Translations under genes and position numbers: made by a program
Part shown: one piece after another, positions 47,186 to 59,848 of the stretch
How the letters are laid out: every line of letters begins with the position of its first letter
Position numbering within the stretch: the first letter of the stretch is position 1
Notes under the pieces: generated by a model
Told to the model about the DNA's origin: nothing
The model's database searches: none
The model's input: only the letters and a program-made list of their open reading frames with translations
Assembly: GCA_033398695.1 (NCBI GenBank)
Contig: CM065816.1
Coordinates: 131,599,358-131,663,357, forward strand
Direction: 5' to 3'
DNA from: Orobanche coerulescens
Taxonomy: Eukaryota > Streptophyta > Magnoliopsida > Lamiales > Orobanchaceae
DNA: 64,000 bases

Positions 47186-49814
47186 TGTAACACCCCAACT
47201 ACGTGAATATTACAATGCCGTGGACCCCCGACTGGGACCCACTAGGCGAAAGAAAATTAATGAATTAAGTAATATAATTGTAGTACCGAACCACATTATA
47301 TCATTAATTACTCCGTTGAGGAGTTTCAAGTACAACACACCCAGGAGAATACATAATACATGTATATTTTTTATGAAGATAAAATATACAACACCGAATG
47401 AAAATGAACATCCAAACGGAAATCTGCAGCGGAAATAAAATGAAGAAAACATGAATGACTGAAAGGACTGGGGTCCCCTACTAGTATCACTGGGACTCCT
47501 CGCCGTCAACATTCTCTTCCCGTGCCTTAGCCTTGCCATGACCTGAAAACAACATCCCCCAACGGGCCGCTACGTAACAACAATCCTCAAGAGTTGAACA
47601 ATATACAACAATCACATAAATGAATTAATGAATTAAGTTGAATGATGAGCATCAATGTACGCCCAAATGAAATGCTTAAGAGCACACCTGCTATTGGCCT
47701 AATTAGTCTCACGGTCCAATGTGTTTGGAGTCCCGCGCATACACATTACCATGCGCACAGTCCAATGTGTTCGGAGTCCCGCATATACACATGACCATAG
47801 TGTGCCTGACTAAAATTCCATACATGCACCAATCGGCCATGAAATATAATTCCGGAAGATCACCAGAACAAAAATGACCAAGGTGAGGAATAATGAATAG
47901 AATCCGATAAAGATCAAGAACGACTCACCGAGATGAAATAATGACACAACGTGTGATAGCTGCAATGAAATGATTTGGAACCGTCGTTCCTCATGAGTTA
48001 CATGATTAGTTGATAATTACAAGTTTCGACATGAATGATATATTATGAGTGAATTACATGTATGAATGAACAACAATGTAAGGAATGAATATCTTTTTAA
48101 CCGAGTAAGAATTTACTTACACAATACAGGTGTTGAAATGTCCTTCCTCGAACAACGTCCTAAAAGAGATGTCGGTCGCTCGAACAACATTGAATAACAC
48201 AATTACCAATAATCCACTCAATATACGTATCAAGCATGAATTACGACTAACTCAAAGTTCGATACAACAATATCCAAACTCATTGAGGCATTCAAACAAC
48301 CACTTAGCGAACATCAACCCTTGATTATAACCAAAACCCAAATATATCAAAACCAACTCCAAAATGAGTAGTTCAATCCAACAAAACACCTTCAATGACA
48401 GTTCAATCCAACAAAACACCTTCAATGATATCAATATTCCAATAGGAAACCACAACTCGAAGTTACGACAACTATAATCGGAAACCCCCAAAAATAACCA
48501 AAGTCAATATCAAGGGTTCTTGATTAGTTCTCCAAATGTTCATAAAATCCAAAAAAAATATCAATAAATCCATAGGAATACATTTATCCAAGGTAGATAA
48601 TCCATATCTAACATGTTCCAACATAAATCCAAGCTTACACGAAGAGATCAGAAGGAAAATACTCAAAATCCGAAATTATAGATCCAAGAAATAATTACCT
48701 TGATTTGATGTGTTGGAGAGGATGAAATGATGATAAATCCAAATGATAAGCTTGAAGATGATGATGGATGAGTGCAGCTCGAAAACATCTCTCCAAATCG
48801 CCCAAAATCACCCGGAATCGAAGTGAGAAGTGAAAATGATGAATCTGAACCAGACTGTCCTATTTATACTATTCCCAGATTAGCGCACGCTACGACCTGA
48901 TATTTAGCATGCACTAACGGGTTAACCGGACAGTCCAGTGAACTCTGACTGCCTCGTTAGCGTACGCTACGAACTTGATAGTGTGCGCTAATGCCCTCCC
49001 GATAGCGTGCCTTAATTCTAAATGTTAGAATTCTGACTGCCTCGTTAGCATACGCTACGAACTTGATAGCGTACGCTACGAACTTGATAGTGTGCTAGCT
49101 AAAAACCTGATGTCCAGTGAACTCTGACTGCCTCGTTAGCGTACGCTAGGAACTTGATAGCGTACGCTACGAACTTGATAGTGTGCTAGCTAAAAACCTG
49201 ATGTCCAGTGACTGAAGTCCAGAACCTCTTGTCCTCTGACCTGCTCGCGATAGCGCGCGCTACGCCCAATAATCAGCGTGCGCTACTGCCCCTTTAGCAT
49301 ACGCTAAATTCCACTCATAGCGTGCGCTAGGAATTATTCCAAATTCAGTCCAGTACCCATTGGACTTTGCCTGATCGGCATTAGCGTGCGCTACACTGAC
49401 TGCATAGCAGGCGCTATCCAAACTTACTAGGGTGCGCTACTTACCATTCGTAATGTGCGCTACTCCAACTCGACTACAGTCCAGTGCCTTCTGGACTGTA
49501 GGCCTGAACCACATTAGTGTGCGCTAATACGGAGAGGTAGCGTGTGCTACCCATACTCAATTAGCGCGCGCTAAAGAGAGTACGTAGCGTGCGCTACTCC
49601 TCACACACAGCCCACTATGAAAGATGACAATGATGATAACCACGGTTCGATCTTCCAACCAGGTAGAAAGATGAATAATAATGATGTACAATACAAATAC
49701 TCTGATCGGTGAATACAATGAATGAATATGAACGATGAATGATCATTAATGAGTGAATAATTAATGAGTGACAATCACTGAATGATAATGACTGAATTAC
49801 ATCCGGGTATTACA
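47186..49814 (-). repeat. 3' LTR of gypsy-3 (2629 bp)
   Basis: TGTAACACCCCAAC to CGGGTATTACA. The minus-strand purine tract AAGGGGGGTGTA adjoins at 49826-49815. It has a 30-bp duplication (48371-48430) and an extra array duplication absent from the other LTR. Confidence 0.93.
48866..49600 (-). promoter_or_regulatory. U3 palindrome array and TATA box, gypsy-3 3' LTR
   Basis: More than twenty TAGCGTGCGCTA-like units (48880-49600), with a TATAAATA box at about 48876-48868 on the minus strand. A ~91-bp unit is duplicated in tandem at 49029-49210. Confidence 0.75.
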
Positions 49815-49847
49815 TACACCCCCCTTAAAAGAGTTTCGTCCTCGAAA

Positions 49848-51071
49848 CTAAGGGTCAAACAACTCGGGATAACTCTCCCGCACACTATCCTCGGTTTCCC
49901 AAGTAGCCTCTTCGACTCCGTGTCTAGACCACTGAATTTTAACCAAAGGAATCCTCTTGTTCCTCAACTGTTTGATTTGCCGCTCTAAGACTCGTACGGG
50001 ACGCTCCTCATACGAATGATCATCCGCGATCTCGATCTCGTCGAACTGAAGTATGTGACTCAGGTCGGCAACATACTTCCTCAACTGAGAGACGTGAAAC
50101 ACATTATGAATTCGGCTCAACGCCGGAGGTAAGGCCAATCGATAAGCTAGCTCGCCCACTCGTTCCAAAATCTCAAACGGTCCAATGAATCTCGGACTCA
50201 ACTTTCCCCTGTTCCCAAAACGGAAGATACCTCGACTCGGGGATACCTTGACCAAAACATGGTCACCCGTCTCGAACTCTAATGTCCGACGACGGTTATC
50301 TGCATAAGATTTCTGTCGACTTTGAGCGGTCAACAAACAACTCCTGATCAAAGCTACCTTCTCACAAGCGGCTATAAGCATATCGGGCTCGGTGCCGATT
50401 GATCCCCAACACAAAGGAGATCGAAAACGACGACCATACAAGGCCTCGTAAGGTGCCATCTTGATCAAAGCATGCCAACTATTATTATACGTGAACTCAA
50501 TCAACGGTAGTTGAGCTTCCCAATCATCTTTCCAATCGAGGATACATGCTCTCAACATGTCCTCCAATGTCTGAATAGTCCTCTCTGATTGTCCGTCGGA
50601 CTGAGGATGAAAAGCTATGCTGAGATTAAGCTTAGTTCCCATAGCATGATGAACTGATTTCCAAAAATGTGACACGAATCGCCCGTCATGATCAGAAACG
50701 ATACTCTTAGGAGTAGCATGCAATCTCACTATCTCTTTGATGATCAACTGGGCAAGTCTCTCAGGAACCCACGTATACTTAATCTCAAGGAAATGGGCTG
50801 ACTTAGTTAGACGATCAACAATTACCCAAATTGTATTCATGCCACGACAACTCGTCAGCAAACTCGTGATGAAGTCCATTGAAATATCTTCCCACTTCCA
50901 CTCTGGAATAGGCAGAGGTTACAGCATACCCGCCGGTCGCTGATGTTCTATCTTGACTTGCTGACAGGTTAATCATCTCGAAACAAATTCCGCGACTTCT
51001 CGCTTCATATTACTCCACCAGTAATTTTGTTTGAAGTCTTTGTACATCTTGATAGACCCCGGATGAATGGA
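49848..51071 (-). pseudogene. gypsy-3 integrase and chromodomain
   Basis: The zinc finger part (51070-50930) is disrupted by stops. The piece 50879-49848 is open for 343 residues, with DRLTKSAHF, SDHDGRFVSHFW, QSERTIQTLEDML and AYEALYGRRFRSP. It ends in a chromodomain (LRNKRIPLVKIQW, EEATW). The integrase core retains its DDE acids as far as visible. Confidence 0.92.
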
Positions 51072-51902
51072 CTAAAGGGTAGCATGAGCTTCTCTCAAAA
51101 TTGAGTTTTTCAACTCATCGTTCGCTGGTATGCATAACCGATTCTTAAATCGCAAAAGTCCATCCTCGTGGACCACAAATCCAGGGACTTTCCCCTGAGT
51201 CACATCATCTCGAATGCGTAACAAAAATAGGTCCGAACCCTGATTCTCCCTGATCTCCTCCTCAAGTGGCGATGAAATCTCTAACGTACAAAGTTGCCCT
51301 TGTACTCGCTCTAACCAGACCTCGATCTCGGATCTCAGAAATTCCTGCTGAAGTTCCTTCTGAACTGTTAATTGAGCAAGCATCTGCTCCTGAATGGACT
51401 TACGACTCAAGGCGTTGGCGACAATGTTCGCCTTGCCCGGGTGGTATAGTATCTCAATATCATAATCTTTGATTAGTTCCAACCACTGCCTCTGCCGCAT
51501 ATTTAACTCCTTCTGAGTAAATATATACTTCAAACTCTTATGATCGGTGAATATCTGACAGGTAACGCCATAAAGATAATGACGCCAAATCTTCAATGCG
51601 AACACCACGACTGCTAGCTCCATGTCATGGGTCGGATAATTAACCTCGTAAGGTCTCAATTGACGTGAACCATAAGCAATAACTTTCCCGTTCTGCATTA
51701 GTACACATCCGAGACCCTGTCCGGATGCATCACTATAAACCATAAATCCTTCCGTCCCTTGCGGTAAAGAAAGGACAGGTGCTGAAATTAATCGGATCCT
51801 GAGTTTCTCAAAACTCTGCTGACACACGTCGGACCACGTGTATTTTTTATCCTTCTGTAAAAGGTTCGTCATAGGTTGAGCAATTTTAGAAAATCCCTCC
51901 AC
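51072..51902 (-). pseudogene. gypsy-3 RNase H and linker
   Basis: Open for 276 residues: [64 protein letters not shown]. The usual ADAL reads ANAL. Ends with a stop just before the integrase zinc finger. Confidence 0.9.
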
Positions 51903-52668
51903 AAATGGCCGATAATAACCAGCTAATCCGAGGAAAGTCCGGATTTCCTTAACATTTTTCAGAGGTTGCCAATCTCGGATCGCCTCCGTCTTCTAAGGGT
52001 CGACACGAACTCCGTCGGATGAAATTAGATATCCGAGAAATGTCACTTCGAACATCTAGAACTAACATTTGAAAAACTTTCCATAAAGTTGCTCTCGTCT
52101 CAACACATCGAGCACCTGATGAAGGTGAAACTCGTGCTCCTCCTGGTCACGAGAATAATTTAAAATGTCATCAATGAAGACAACCACAAACTGATCTAAA
52201 TAGTCGATGAAAACCCAATTCATTAACTCCATGAATACTGTAGGTGCATTAATTAACCCAAACGGCATTACACAAACTCATAATGACCATAGCGTGTTCG
52301 GAACGCCGTCCTTGCGATATCCGACTCTCGAATTTGTAACTGATGATATCCAGATCTTAAGTCGATATTGGAAAATACTGAATCTCTCTGAAGTTGATCC
52401 AAAAGATCATCGATACGGGGTAGGGGATATTTATTCTTGATCGTAACCCGGTTCAATTCCGGTAATCTATACACAAGCGAAACGAACCATCTTTCTTCTT
52501 GACAAATAACACAGGTGCTCCCCACGGGGACGCACTCGGTCGAATATAACCCTTCTTGGTTAGATCCTCTAATTGATGCTTCAACTCCCGTATTTCTATC
52601 GGGGCCATACGGTACGGTACCTTCGATATTGGGGATGTACCAGGCTCCAACTCAGTCGTGAATTCCAC
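51903..52668 (-). pseudogene. gypsy-3 reverse transcriptase (frameshifted)
   Basis: Three overlapping open pieces (52668-52453, 52525-52268, 52268-52062) carry [42 protein letters not shown] and the catalytic [10 protein letters not shown] (about 52170). Frames change near 52460 and 52270, and a stop lies at 52062. Confidence 0.9.
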
Positions 52669-52674
52669 ATCTCT

Positions 52675-54561
52675 CTATGGAGGCAAACCAGGTAACTCGC
52701 CTAGAAATACATCGGCATATTCTCTCACTACTGGAATATCCGTCAACACTATTGATGATTTCTCGGTATTGGTCATATAGCACCAATAACCAACACACCC
52801 CTGACTGAGTAATTTCACTGCTTTCATCAAGTTGATGACTCTACCGGAACAGCTGGGATTACCTCCCTGAAAAACACATTCGACTCCATTGTCTGAAATG
52901 ATAGTGACCATACGCTTACGGACACTAATGATGGCATCGTGACGATCCATCCAATCAATACCCAAGATGTCGTCGTCTCTCGGTAAATCTACCATGATTA
53001 GGTTTGCTAACCAATCACGGCCATGAAGCTGAATCGGACAATCTTTAATCTCACGATTCCCGATAATTCTTCTACCATCAGGTAGACCAATGACATAAGG
53101 CTCACAACTAGTAGCACTACCCAGACGTAGTCTACTCAAACATGACTCGAAAATGAATGAATGTGATGCACCAGTATAAAAAAGGGTACACACAGGTTGA
53201 GATAGAATTTCGAGTGTACCTGAGATCATTCGGGCTTCTGGATCATCAGCTCTCTTCATCTCATAAATTCGGGGCTTGCCAGCCCCGGAACCGGATGCTC
53301 CCGTTTGATAGCTATGGGCTCCACCTTTGTTAGCTCCCGTCGTCTTAAATGACGCGGACTGAGTAGCCTGATTCAGAACCGCTGACTGTTTCGGGGCATG
53401 AGATGACGCCGGAGTAGGTTTGGAGTCCCTTCGGCAAAAACGGGCCTTATGCCCCGCCATTCCACAGTTATTGCACGTGACGGTTTGCCTCAAACACTTC
53501 GTGCTGTAATGACCCTGTTCTCCACAGTTGTAATAGGTAATGGCCGAACTGGCCGCTCGTGACTGAGATTCCGCGGGTCTGGGCGCCATAGGAGGTCGCT
53601 CAGTGAAATTAGAGCCCGCTCGAGGCTTCTTGAAAGTTGCCTGACTACCTTCAGGCTGATTTCGATTCTTTGAATTCTTTCCAGATGATGGAGTTTGATT
53701 CTTAGCAATCTCCTTAGCAGTAAGCTCATAAGTAAGAGCTTTCTCGATGAATTCGGCCAGAGTGGTGAAATTGTGATTAAGCAACTGCATCCGCATACGA
53801 GGTTTCAACCTCTTTCTGAAACACTTGATCTTGTCCGCCTCAGAGTGAATAATAGACGAGGCAAAAGGAAGAAGCTCCTGAAATTTCTCGGCGATGGCGA
53901 GAACATCATCGTCCGCTGAGAGGACGGGAGTGAGTAATTCCAATAACTTGGCCTCTCTAAGTGGGGCCGAATAATACCTCTCCATCATGAGAGTCTTGAA
54001 TTGATCCCAAGTACATGATCCATCGGTGGTCTTCAACGATAACCACCACGAATGAGCGCTCTTACCCAGATAGTAAGCCGCAACTGAAACTTTATGCCCT
54101 TCGGGGCAATCCACCATAGCAAATAACTTCTAGAAATGCTCAAGCCAGTGAACAATATCCGCCGGCTCAGACGAGCCCTCAAAGGTAGGTGGTCTTTGGC
54201 GAGAGATGTCGCCAATAATACTGCTCACAACCCTCTCCTGCCCCTGAGGTGGCGTTGGAGGAGCCTGTTGATTCTGAGTAGCTGAGTTCTGCATCGTCTC
54301 CATGAGGCATGCCATTTGAGTCATCTGGGCCATCATGCCCTGCATAAAAGCGAGTGGATCAACCCGAACACCCTCTGAATGAGCTGTGTCCCGAGTACGA
54401 CTCCCTGATAGTGAATGATCATTTCCAGGAGAATGAGTGGCGGCGTCGCTGCTCGATGAATTGGCATTATTCCTCGCGTTCGCATGCGTATTCACATGAG
54501 TTCTCGGGATTCGGCCCACACCGCGGCCTCTTCCCCCGCGTCCTCTGCCAGCTCTTTCCAT
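52675..54561 (-). pseudogene. gypsy-3 gag and protease (near-intact)
   Basis: Starts MERAGRGRGGRGRG (54561). One TAG at 54130 interrupts capsid, after which the frame is open for 480 residues. Capsid includes HSWWLSLKTTD and AEKFQELLPF. Two zinc knuckles, YYNCGEQGHYSTKC and CNNCGMAGHKARFC, lie at about 53535-53430; the first has Tyr in place of the first Cys. The protease active site reads LFYTGASHSF instead of DTGAS (about 53190), so the catalytic Asp is gone. Confidence 0.92.
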
Positions 54562-55602
54562 ACTGAAGTGGGAAAGTCACATGATAGTTATATATCTCGC
54601 ATGAATATCCCATTATGATTACGTTATGAAATGATGAAAATGAGCATACGCGCTCAAACACAATGATTACATGAGTGATCAACTGAAGTGACAGGATTAT
54701 CTGATGAAATTCTTGAAATGATTATCTTGAATAAGTTGACATTAGAGATGTTAAACGGGCTCAGCCCGTAGGGCTGGCCCGTTTAACCCGCCAAAAAACC
54801 GGGTTAGGGCCGATATTTCCTAGCTCGTTTAAATCCGGGCTTTTTTGGCCCGGACCGTTTAGCCCGAAGCCCGTTAGGGCTAGCCCGAAGCCCGCTAGGG
54901 CTAGCCCGAAGCCCGATATATATATATATACTATATTAATATTATATATATAATATATATTAATATTATATATAATATATATTATTACTGTATTTGTTAA
55001 TATAGTGTGTGTATATATATATATATACATAAAAGTGTATTTTTTGTTATATTTATTATAGTATAGTTGTTACTATATATATAAAATATATTGTAATTTT
55101 TTTTAACTTATAAAAAAATAAAAAATAGATTTTTTTAAATATTTAGCCCGTTTAGCCCGTTTAGCCCGAAACCCGTTAGGGTTAGGGTTAGGGCCAATAT
55201 TTCCTAGCCCGTTTAAATTCGGGCTTTTTTAGCCCGGACCGTTTAGCCCGAAGCCCGCTAGGGCTAGCCCGGAACTGCTAGGGCTAGCCCGTTTAACATC
55301 TCTAGTTGACATGATCCTCAAGATCAACAACTGAACAATGACATGAACTGAGTGATTAATGAGTTAACATGATCGACATTATCAAAAATGAAAATGATGA
55401 TTGAGGATTGTTGACTATTGAATGATGAATGAGTGATTCTTATTGCCAGAAATTATACCATGGCGTTAAAAATATTACTGTTCTTTGGTCTGAGGGACTC
55501 GACTCTTGCACAGGTCACACGTGACGCGAAAGTCCAATGATACTAGTTTGATGAACGATGATTTCAATGAGACATGACTCGGAAGGTAGTATTCAAAACC
55601 AC
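54562..55602 (-). other. 5' leader of gypsy-3, interrupted by a MITE
   Basis: Untranslated sequence between primer site and gag, containing the hAT MITE at 54743-55304. No supported ORF. Confidence 0.7.
54743..55304. mobile_element. hAT-type MITE with GGGCTAGCCC repeats and TA microsatellite (562 bp)
   Basis: Perfect 8-bp target duplication GTTGACAT (54735-54742 and 55305-55312) and terminal inverted repeats TAGAGATGTTAAACGGGCT / GGGCTAGCCCGTTTAACATCTCTA. Near both ends are copies of AGCCCGAAGCCCGYTAGGGC. The middle is a long TA-rich stretch (54916-55120). There is no coding capacity. Confidence 0.95.
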
Positions 55603-55614
55603 GCTCTGATACCA
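55603..55614 (-). other. Primer binding site of gypsy-3
   Basis: Minus strand TGGTATCAGAGC, three bases from the LTR. Confidence 0.9.
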
Positions 55615-55617
55615 ACT

Positions 55618-58099
55618 CGTAACACCCCAACTAGGCGAATATTACAGTGTCGTGGACCCCCGACTGGGACCCACTAGGCGAAAGAAAATTAATGAATTAA
55701 GTAATATAATTGTAGTACCGAACCACCTTATATCATTAATTACTCCGATGAGGAGTTTCAAGTACAACACACCCAAGAGAATACAGAATACAAGTATATT
55801 TTATATGAAGATAAAATATACAACACCGAATAAAAATGAACATCCAAACGAAAATCTGCAGCGGAAATAAAATGAAGAAAACATGAATGACTGAAAGGAC
55901 TGGGGCCCCCTACTAGTATCACTGGGACTCCTCGCCGTCAACGTTCTCTTCCCGTGCCTTAGTCTTGCCATGACCTGAAAACAACATCCCCCAACGGGGT
56001 CAGTTACGCAGAACAACAATCCTCAAGAGTTGAACAATATACAACAATCACATAAATGAATTATTGAATAAAGTTGAATGATGCGCATCAATGTATGCCC
56101 AAATGAAATGCGTAAGAGCACAAGTAGCCGAGTGTTGGAAGTCCCGCATATACATCCGCTATTGGCCTAATTAGTCTCACGGTCCAATGTGTCCGGACCC
56201 CCACGTATACACATTACCATGCGCACAATCCCATGTGTCCGAAGTCCGTATATACACATGACCATAGTGTGCCCAACTAAAATTCCACACATGCGCCAAC
56301 CGGCCATGTAATATAATTCCGGAAGATCACCAGAACAAAAATGACCAAGGTGAGGAATAATGAATAGAATCCGATAAGGATCAAGAACGACTCACCGAGA
56401 TAAAATAATGACACAACGTATGATAGCTTCAATGAATTGATTTGGAACCGTCGTTCCTCGTGAGTTACATGATTAGTTGATAATTACAAGTTTCGAGATG
56501 AATGATTTATTATGAGTGAATTACATGTATGAATGAACAACAACGTAAGGAATGAATATTATTTTAATCGAGTAAGAATTTACTTACACAATACCGGTGT
56601 TGAAATGTCCTTCCTCGAACAACGTCCTAAAAGAGATGTTGATCGCTCGAACAACCTTGAATAACACAATTATCAATAATCCGCTCAATATAGGTATCAA
56701 GCATGAATTACGACTAACTCAAAGGTCGATACAACAATATCCAAACTCATTGAGGCATTCAAACAACCACTTAGCGAACATCAACCCTTGATTATAACCA
56801 AAACCCAAATATATCAAAACTAACTCCAAAATGAGTAGTTCAATCCAACAAAACACCTTCAATGATATCAATATTCCAATAGGAAACCACAACTCGAAGT
56901 TACGACAACTATAATCGGAAACCCCAAAAAATAACCAAAGTCAACATCAAGGGTTCTCGATTAATTCTCCAAATGTTCATAAAATCCGAAAAACATATCA
57001 ATAAATCCATAGGAATACATTTATCCAAGGTAGATAATCCATATCTAACATGTTCCAACATTAATCCAAGCTTACACGAAGAGATCGGAAGGAAAATACT
57101 CAAAATCCGAAATTCTAGATCCAAGAAATAATTACCTTGATTGATGTGTTGGAGAGGATGAAACGATGATAAATCCAAATGATAAGCTTGAAGATGATGA
57201 TGGATGAGTGCAGCTCAAAAAGATCTCTCCGAATCGCCCAAAATCGCCCGGAATCGAAGTGAGAAGTAAAAATGATGAATCTGAGCCGGACTGTCCTATT
57301 TATACTATTCCCAGATTAGCGCACGCTACGACCTGATATTTAGCGTGCGTTAAAGGGTTAACCGGACACTCCTGTGAACTCTGACTGCCTCGTTAGCGTA
57401 CGCTATGAACTTGATAGCGTGCGCTAACGCCCTGCCGATAGCGTGCGTTAACTCCAAATGTTAGCATGCGCTAGCTAAAAACATGATGTCCAGTGACTGA
57501 AGTCCAGAACCTCCTGTCCTCTGACCAACTCGCGATAGCACGCGCTACGCCCAATAATCAGTGTGCGCTACTGCCCCTTTAGCATACGCTAAAATCCACT
57601 CATAGCGTGTGCTAGGAATTATTCCAAAATCAGTCCAGTACCCACTGGACTCTGCCTGATCGGCATTAGCACGCGCTACACTGACTGCATATCAGGCGCT
57701 ATCCAAACTTACTAGCGTGCGCTACTTACCATTCATAGCGTGCGCTACTCCAACTCGACTGCAATCCAGTGCCTTATGGACTGCAGGCCTGAACCACATT
57801 AGCGTGCGCTAATACGGAGAGGTAGCATGCGCTACCTGTACTCAATTAGCGCGCGCTAAAGAGAGTACGTAGCGTGCGCTACTCTTCACACATAGCCCAC
57901 TATGAAAGATGACAATGATGATAACCACGGTTCGATCTTCCAACCAGGTAGGAAGATGAATAATACTGATGTACGATACAAATACTCTGATAGGTGAATA
58001 CAATGAATGAATATGAACGATGAATGATCATTAATGCGTGAATAATTACTGAGTGAAAATCACTGAATGATAATGACTGAATTATAATCGGGTATTACA
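55618..58099 (-). repeat. 5' LTR of gypsy-3 (2482 bp)
   Basis: Collinear with 47186-49814. The first base is C instead of T at the plus-side end. It has a shorter palindrome array. Confidence 0.93.
57296..57885 (-). promoter_or_regulatory. U3 palindrome array and TATA box, gypsy-3 5' LTR
   Basis: About twenty TAGCGTGCGCTA-like units (57316-57885), with the TATAAATA box at about 57305-57298 on the minus strand. It lacks the duplications of the 3' LTR. Confidence 0.75.
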
Positions 58100-59169
58100 G
58101 TTGTTGTGCTCATTTTCTCATTCCTTCACTTGAGTTCCGAGAGAGAAGTTCTTGGGAGAGATTTTCTTCATCACATCACTTGTGTAGTAGTTTTCTAAGC
58201 ATACATCATGGATTGGGAAGCTTGGATAGTCGTTTAAACACGAATTCACCGAATCGAAGTGTTTGGATCTTCAAAGGTAAATTCTTCAACATCTTGGATT
58301 TCGATTTTGAGTTGGGATATGATGTTTTGGATGTTATAATCATGATGTATGAAGTGATATAATTGTGATTATGAATTGTTATAGATTATCATCGGATTAA
58401 TTGGTATTATTCAAGAACATTCCGAATGTTGACTTTGGAATTGGGGGTTTTGATTTGATGTTGTTGTAATCTCGAATTGTGTATTCCTATGGGTTTATCT
58501 ATTGTATTGAAGATGTTTTGTTGGATCGAATCATTCATTCGAAGTTTGGAATTGATAATAGAGATTTAGTTGTAAACAATTGAAGATTTTTTACAACGTG
58601 TTTGTTAAATTGCCCCAATGAGTTTTGGGTAGTGTTGTATCGACTTTTTAGTTGGTTGTGATCATGCTTGATTCGTAGATTAAGTGAATCATTGGTATTT
58701 GTGTTATTCAAGGTTGTTCGAGCGGCCGAAAATTCCATTAAGGACGTTGATCGTGGAAGGACTTTCTCGCCTTCGGTTTGAGGGAAGTTTTATACTTGTA
58801 CTAGTCAATGAGATTAATGTTATCATATATGTGTATGAATGTGTTGTATCATTCCGAAACTTAGTCTCTTCATGAATTCATTGATATTAGGGGATCGTTC
58901 GATACGATACTCTTCGACAATTATGCCAAATGTTATTATTGTTCATTAATGGACGGTTCAAGGCATTAGGATACTCGTTGTTAATGTTATTGTCGATAGC
59001 CGATTCGCGGTATTGATGTATCGATTGTTGTTGTTAATATTGATGTCGATCTAAGACATTGTTATAATCATTGTTATTAATGTGGGCGTCTTGTCATTCA
59101 TATTATATCGGCCGATTGATGGCATTAGCATATTCGTTCTCATCTTCATCGTCGGTAACCAATTAAAGG

Positions 59170-59470
59170 AGACGAGGCCTTCATTGTATCATTGTTATCG
59201 ATTGGACGCTCTAAGGCAATTGAAGTGTTCAATCATTAATGGGATCATTGTTATCGGTTGGCCATTCTAAGGCAATCGAGGTATTGAATCATCCGCTGCA
59301 TCATTGTTATCGGTTGTCCATTCTAAGGCAATCGAGGTATTGAATTGGGGCTGTCGAGGATATTTCCCATCCGTTGTGTCATTGTTATCGATTGACCATT
59401 CTAAGGTAATCGAGGTATTGAATTGGGACCGCCGAGGATGGTTCCCATCCGTGAGTCATTGTTGTCGTGT
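59170..59470 (+). repeat. Minisatellite 1 in gypsy-4 LTR
   Basis: Four to five imperfect copies with ATTGTTATCGRTTG, CCATTCTAAGGCAATCGAGG and TATTGAATTGGG. Confidence 0.7.
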
Positions 59471-59580
59471 TGGCTGAGTCAAGGCAGCACACTATCATTT
59501 TCGTGAATTCGGTAATCTTGGGAATCGTTGCCGTTTGTGATTAATTGTGTTTTGGAGGCTAGTCTCGGATAGTGCTCGAC

Positions 59581-59848
59581 GGGTAAGTTTGGGGAGTTTG
59601 AAACCTTCGTGGTTGGCTTCCCAACACCTATAGTTCAGTAGGTCAACGGTCACTAGGTGATTTCATTATGGGTAAGTTTGGGGAGTTTGAAACCTTCGCG
59701 ATTGTCTTCCCAACACCTACCGTTCAGTAGGTCAACAATCACTAGGTGATTTCATTATGGGTAAGTTTGGGGAGTTTGAAACCTTCGCGGTTGGCTTCCA
59801 ACACCTACAGCTCAATAGGACAACGGCCATTAGATGGTTTCATTGTGA
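59581..59848 (+). repeat. Minisatellite 2 in gypsy-4 LTR (89-bp period)
   Basis: Three copies starting at 59581, 59670 and 59759 with GGGTAAGTTTGGGGAGTTTG. A shorter two-copy repeat follows (59848-59925). Confidence 0.8.

Larger units (their letters stand above)
47186..58099 (-). mobile_element. Tekay-like gypsy chromovirus (gypsy-3), complete ends, 10914 bp
   Basis: Minus-strand element with LTRs of 2629 bp (47186-49814) and 2482 bp (55618-58099). The primer site is at 55614-55603, with a full but broken gag-pol between the LTRs. Flanking pentamers GTTTT and GTTGT are a one-mismatch target duplication. It is inserted in the gypsy-4 LTR just downstream of the palindrome array and carries a hAT MITE in its leader. 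Confidence 0.93.
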
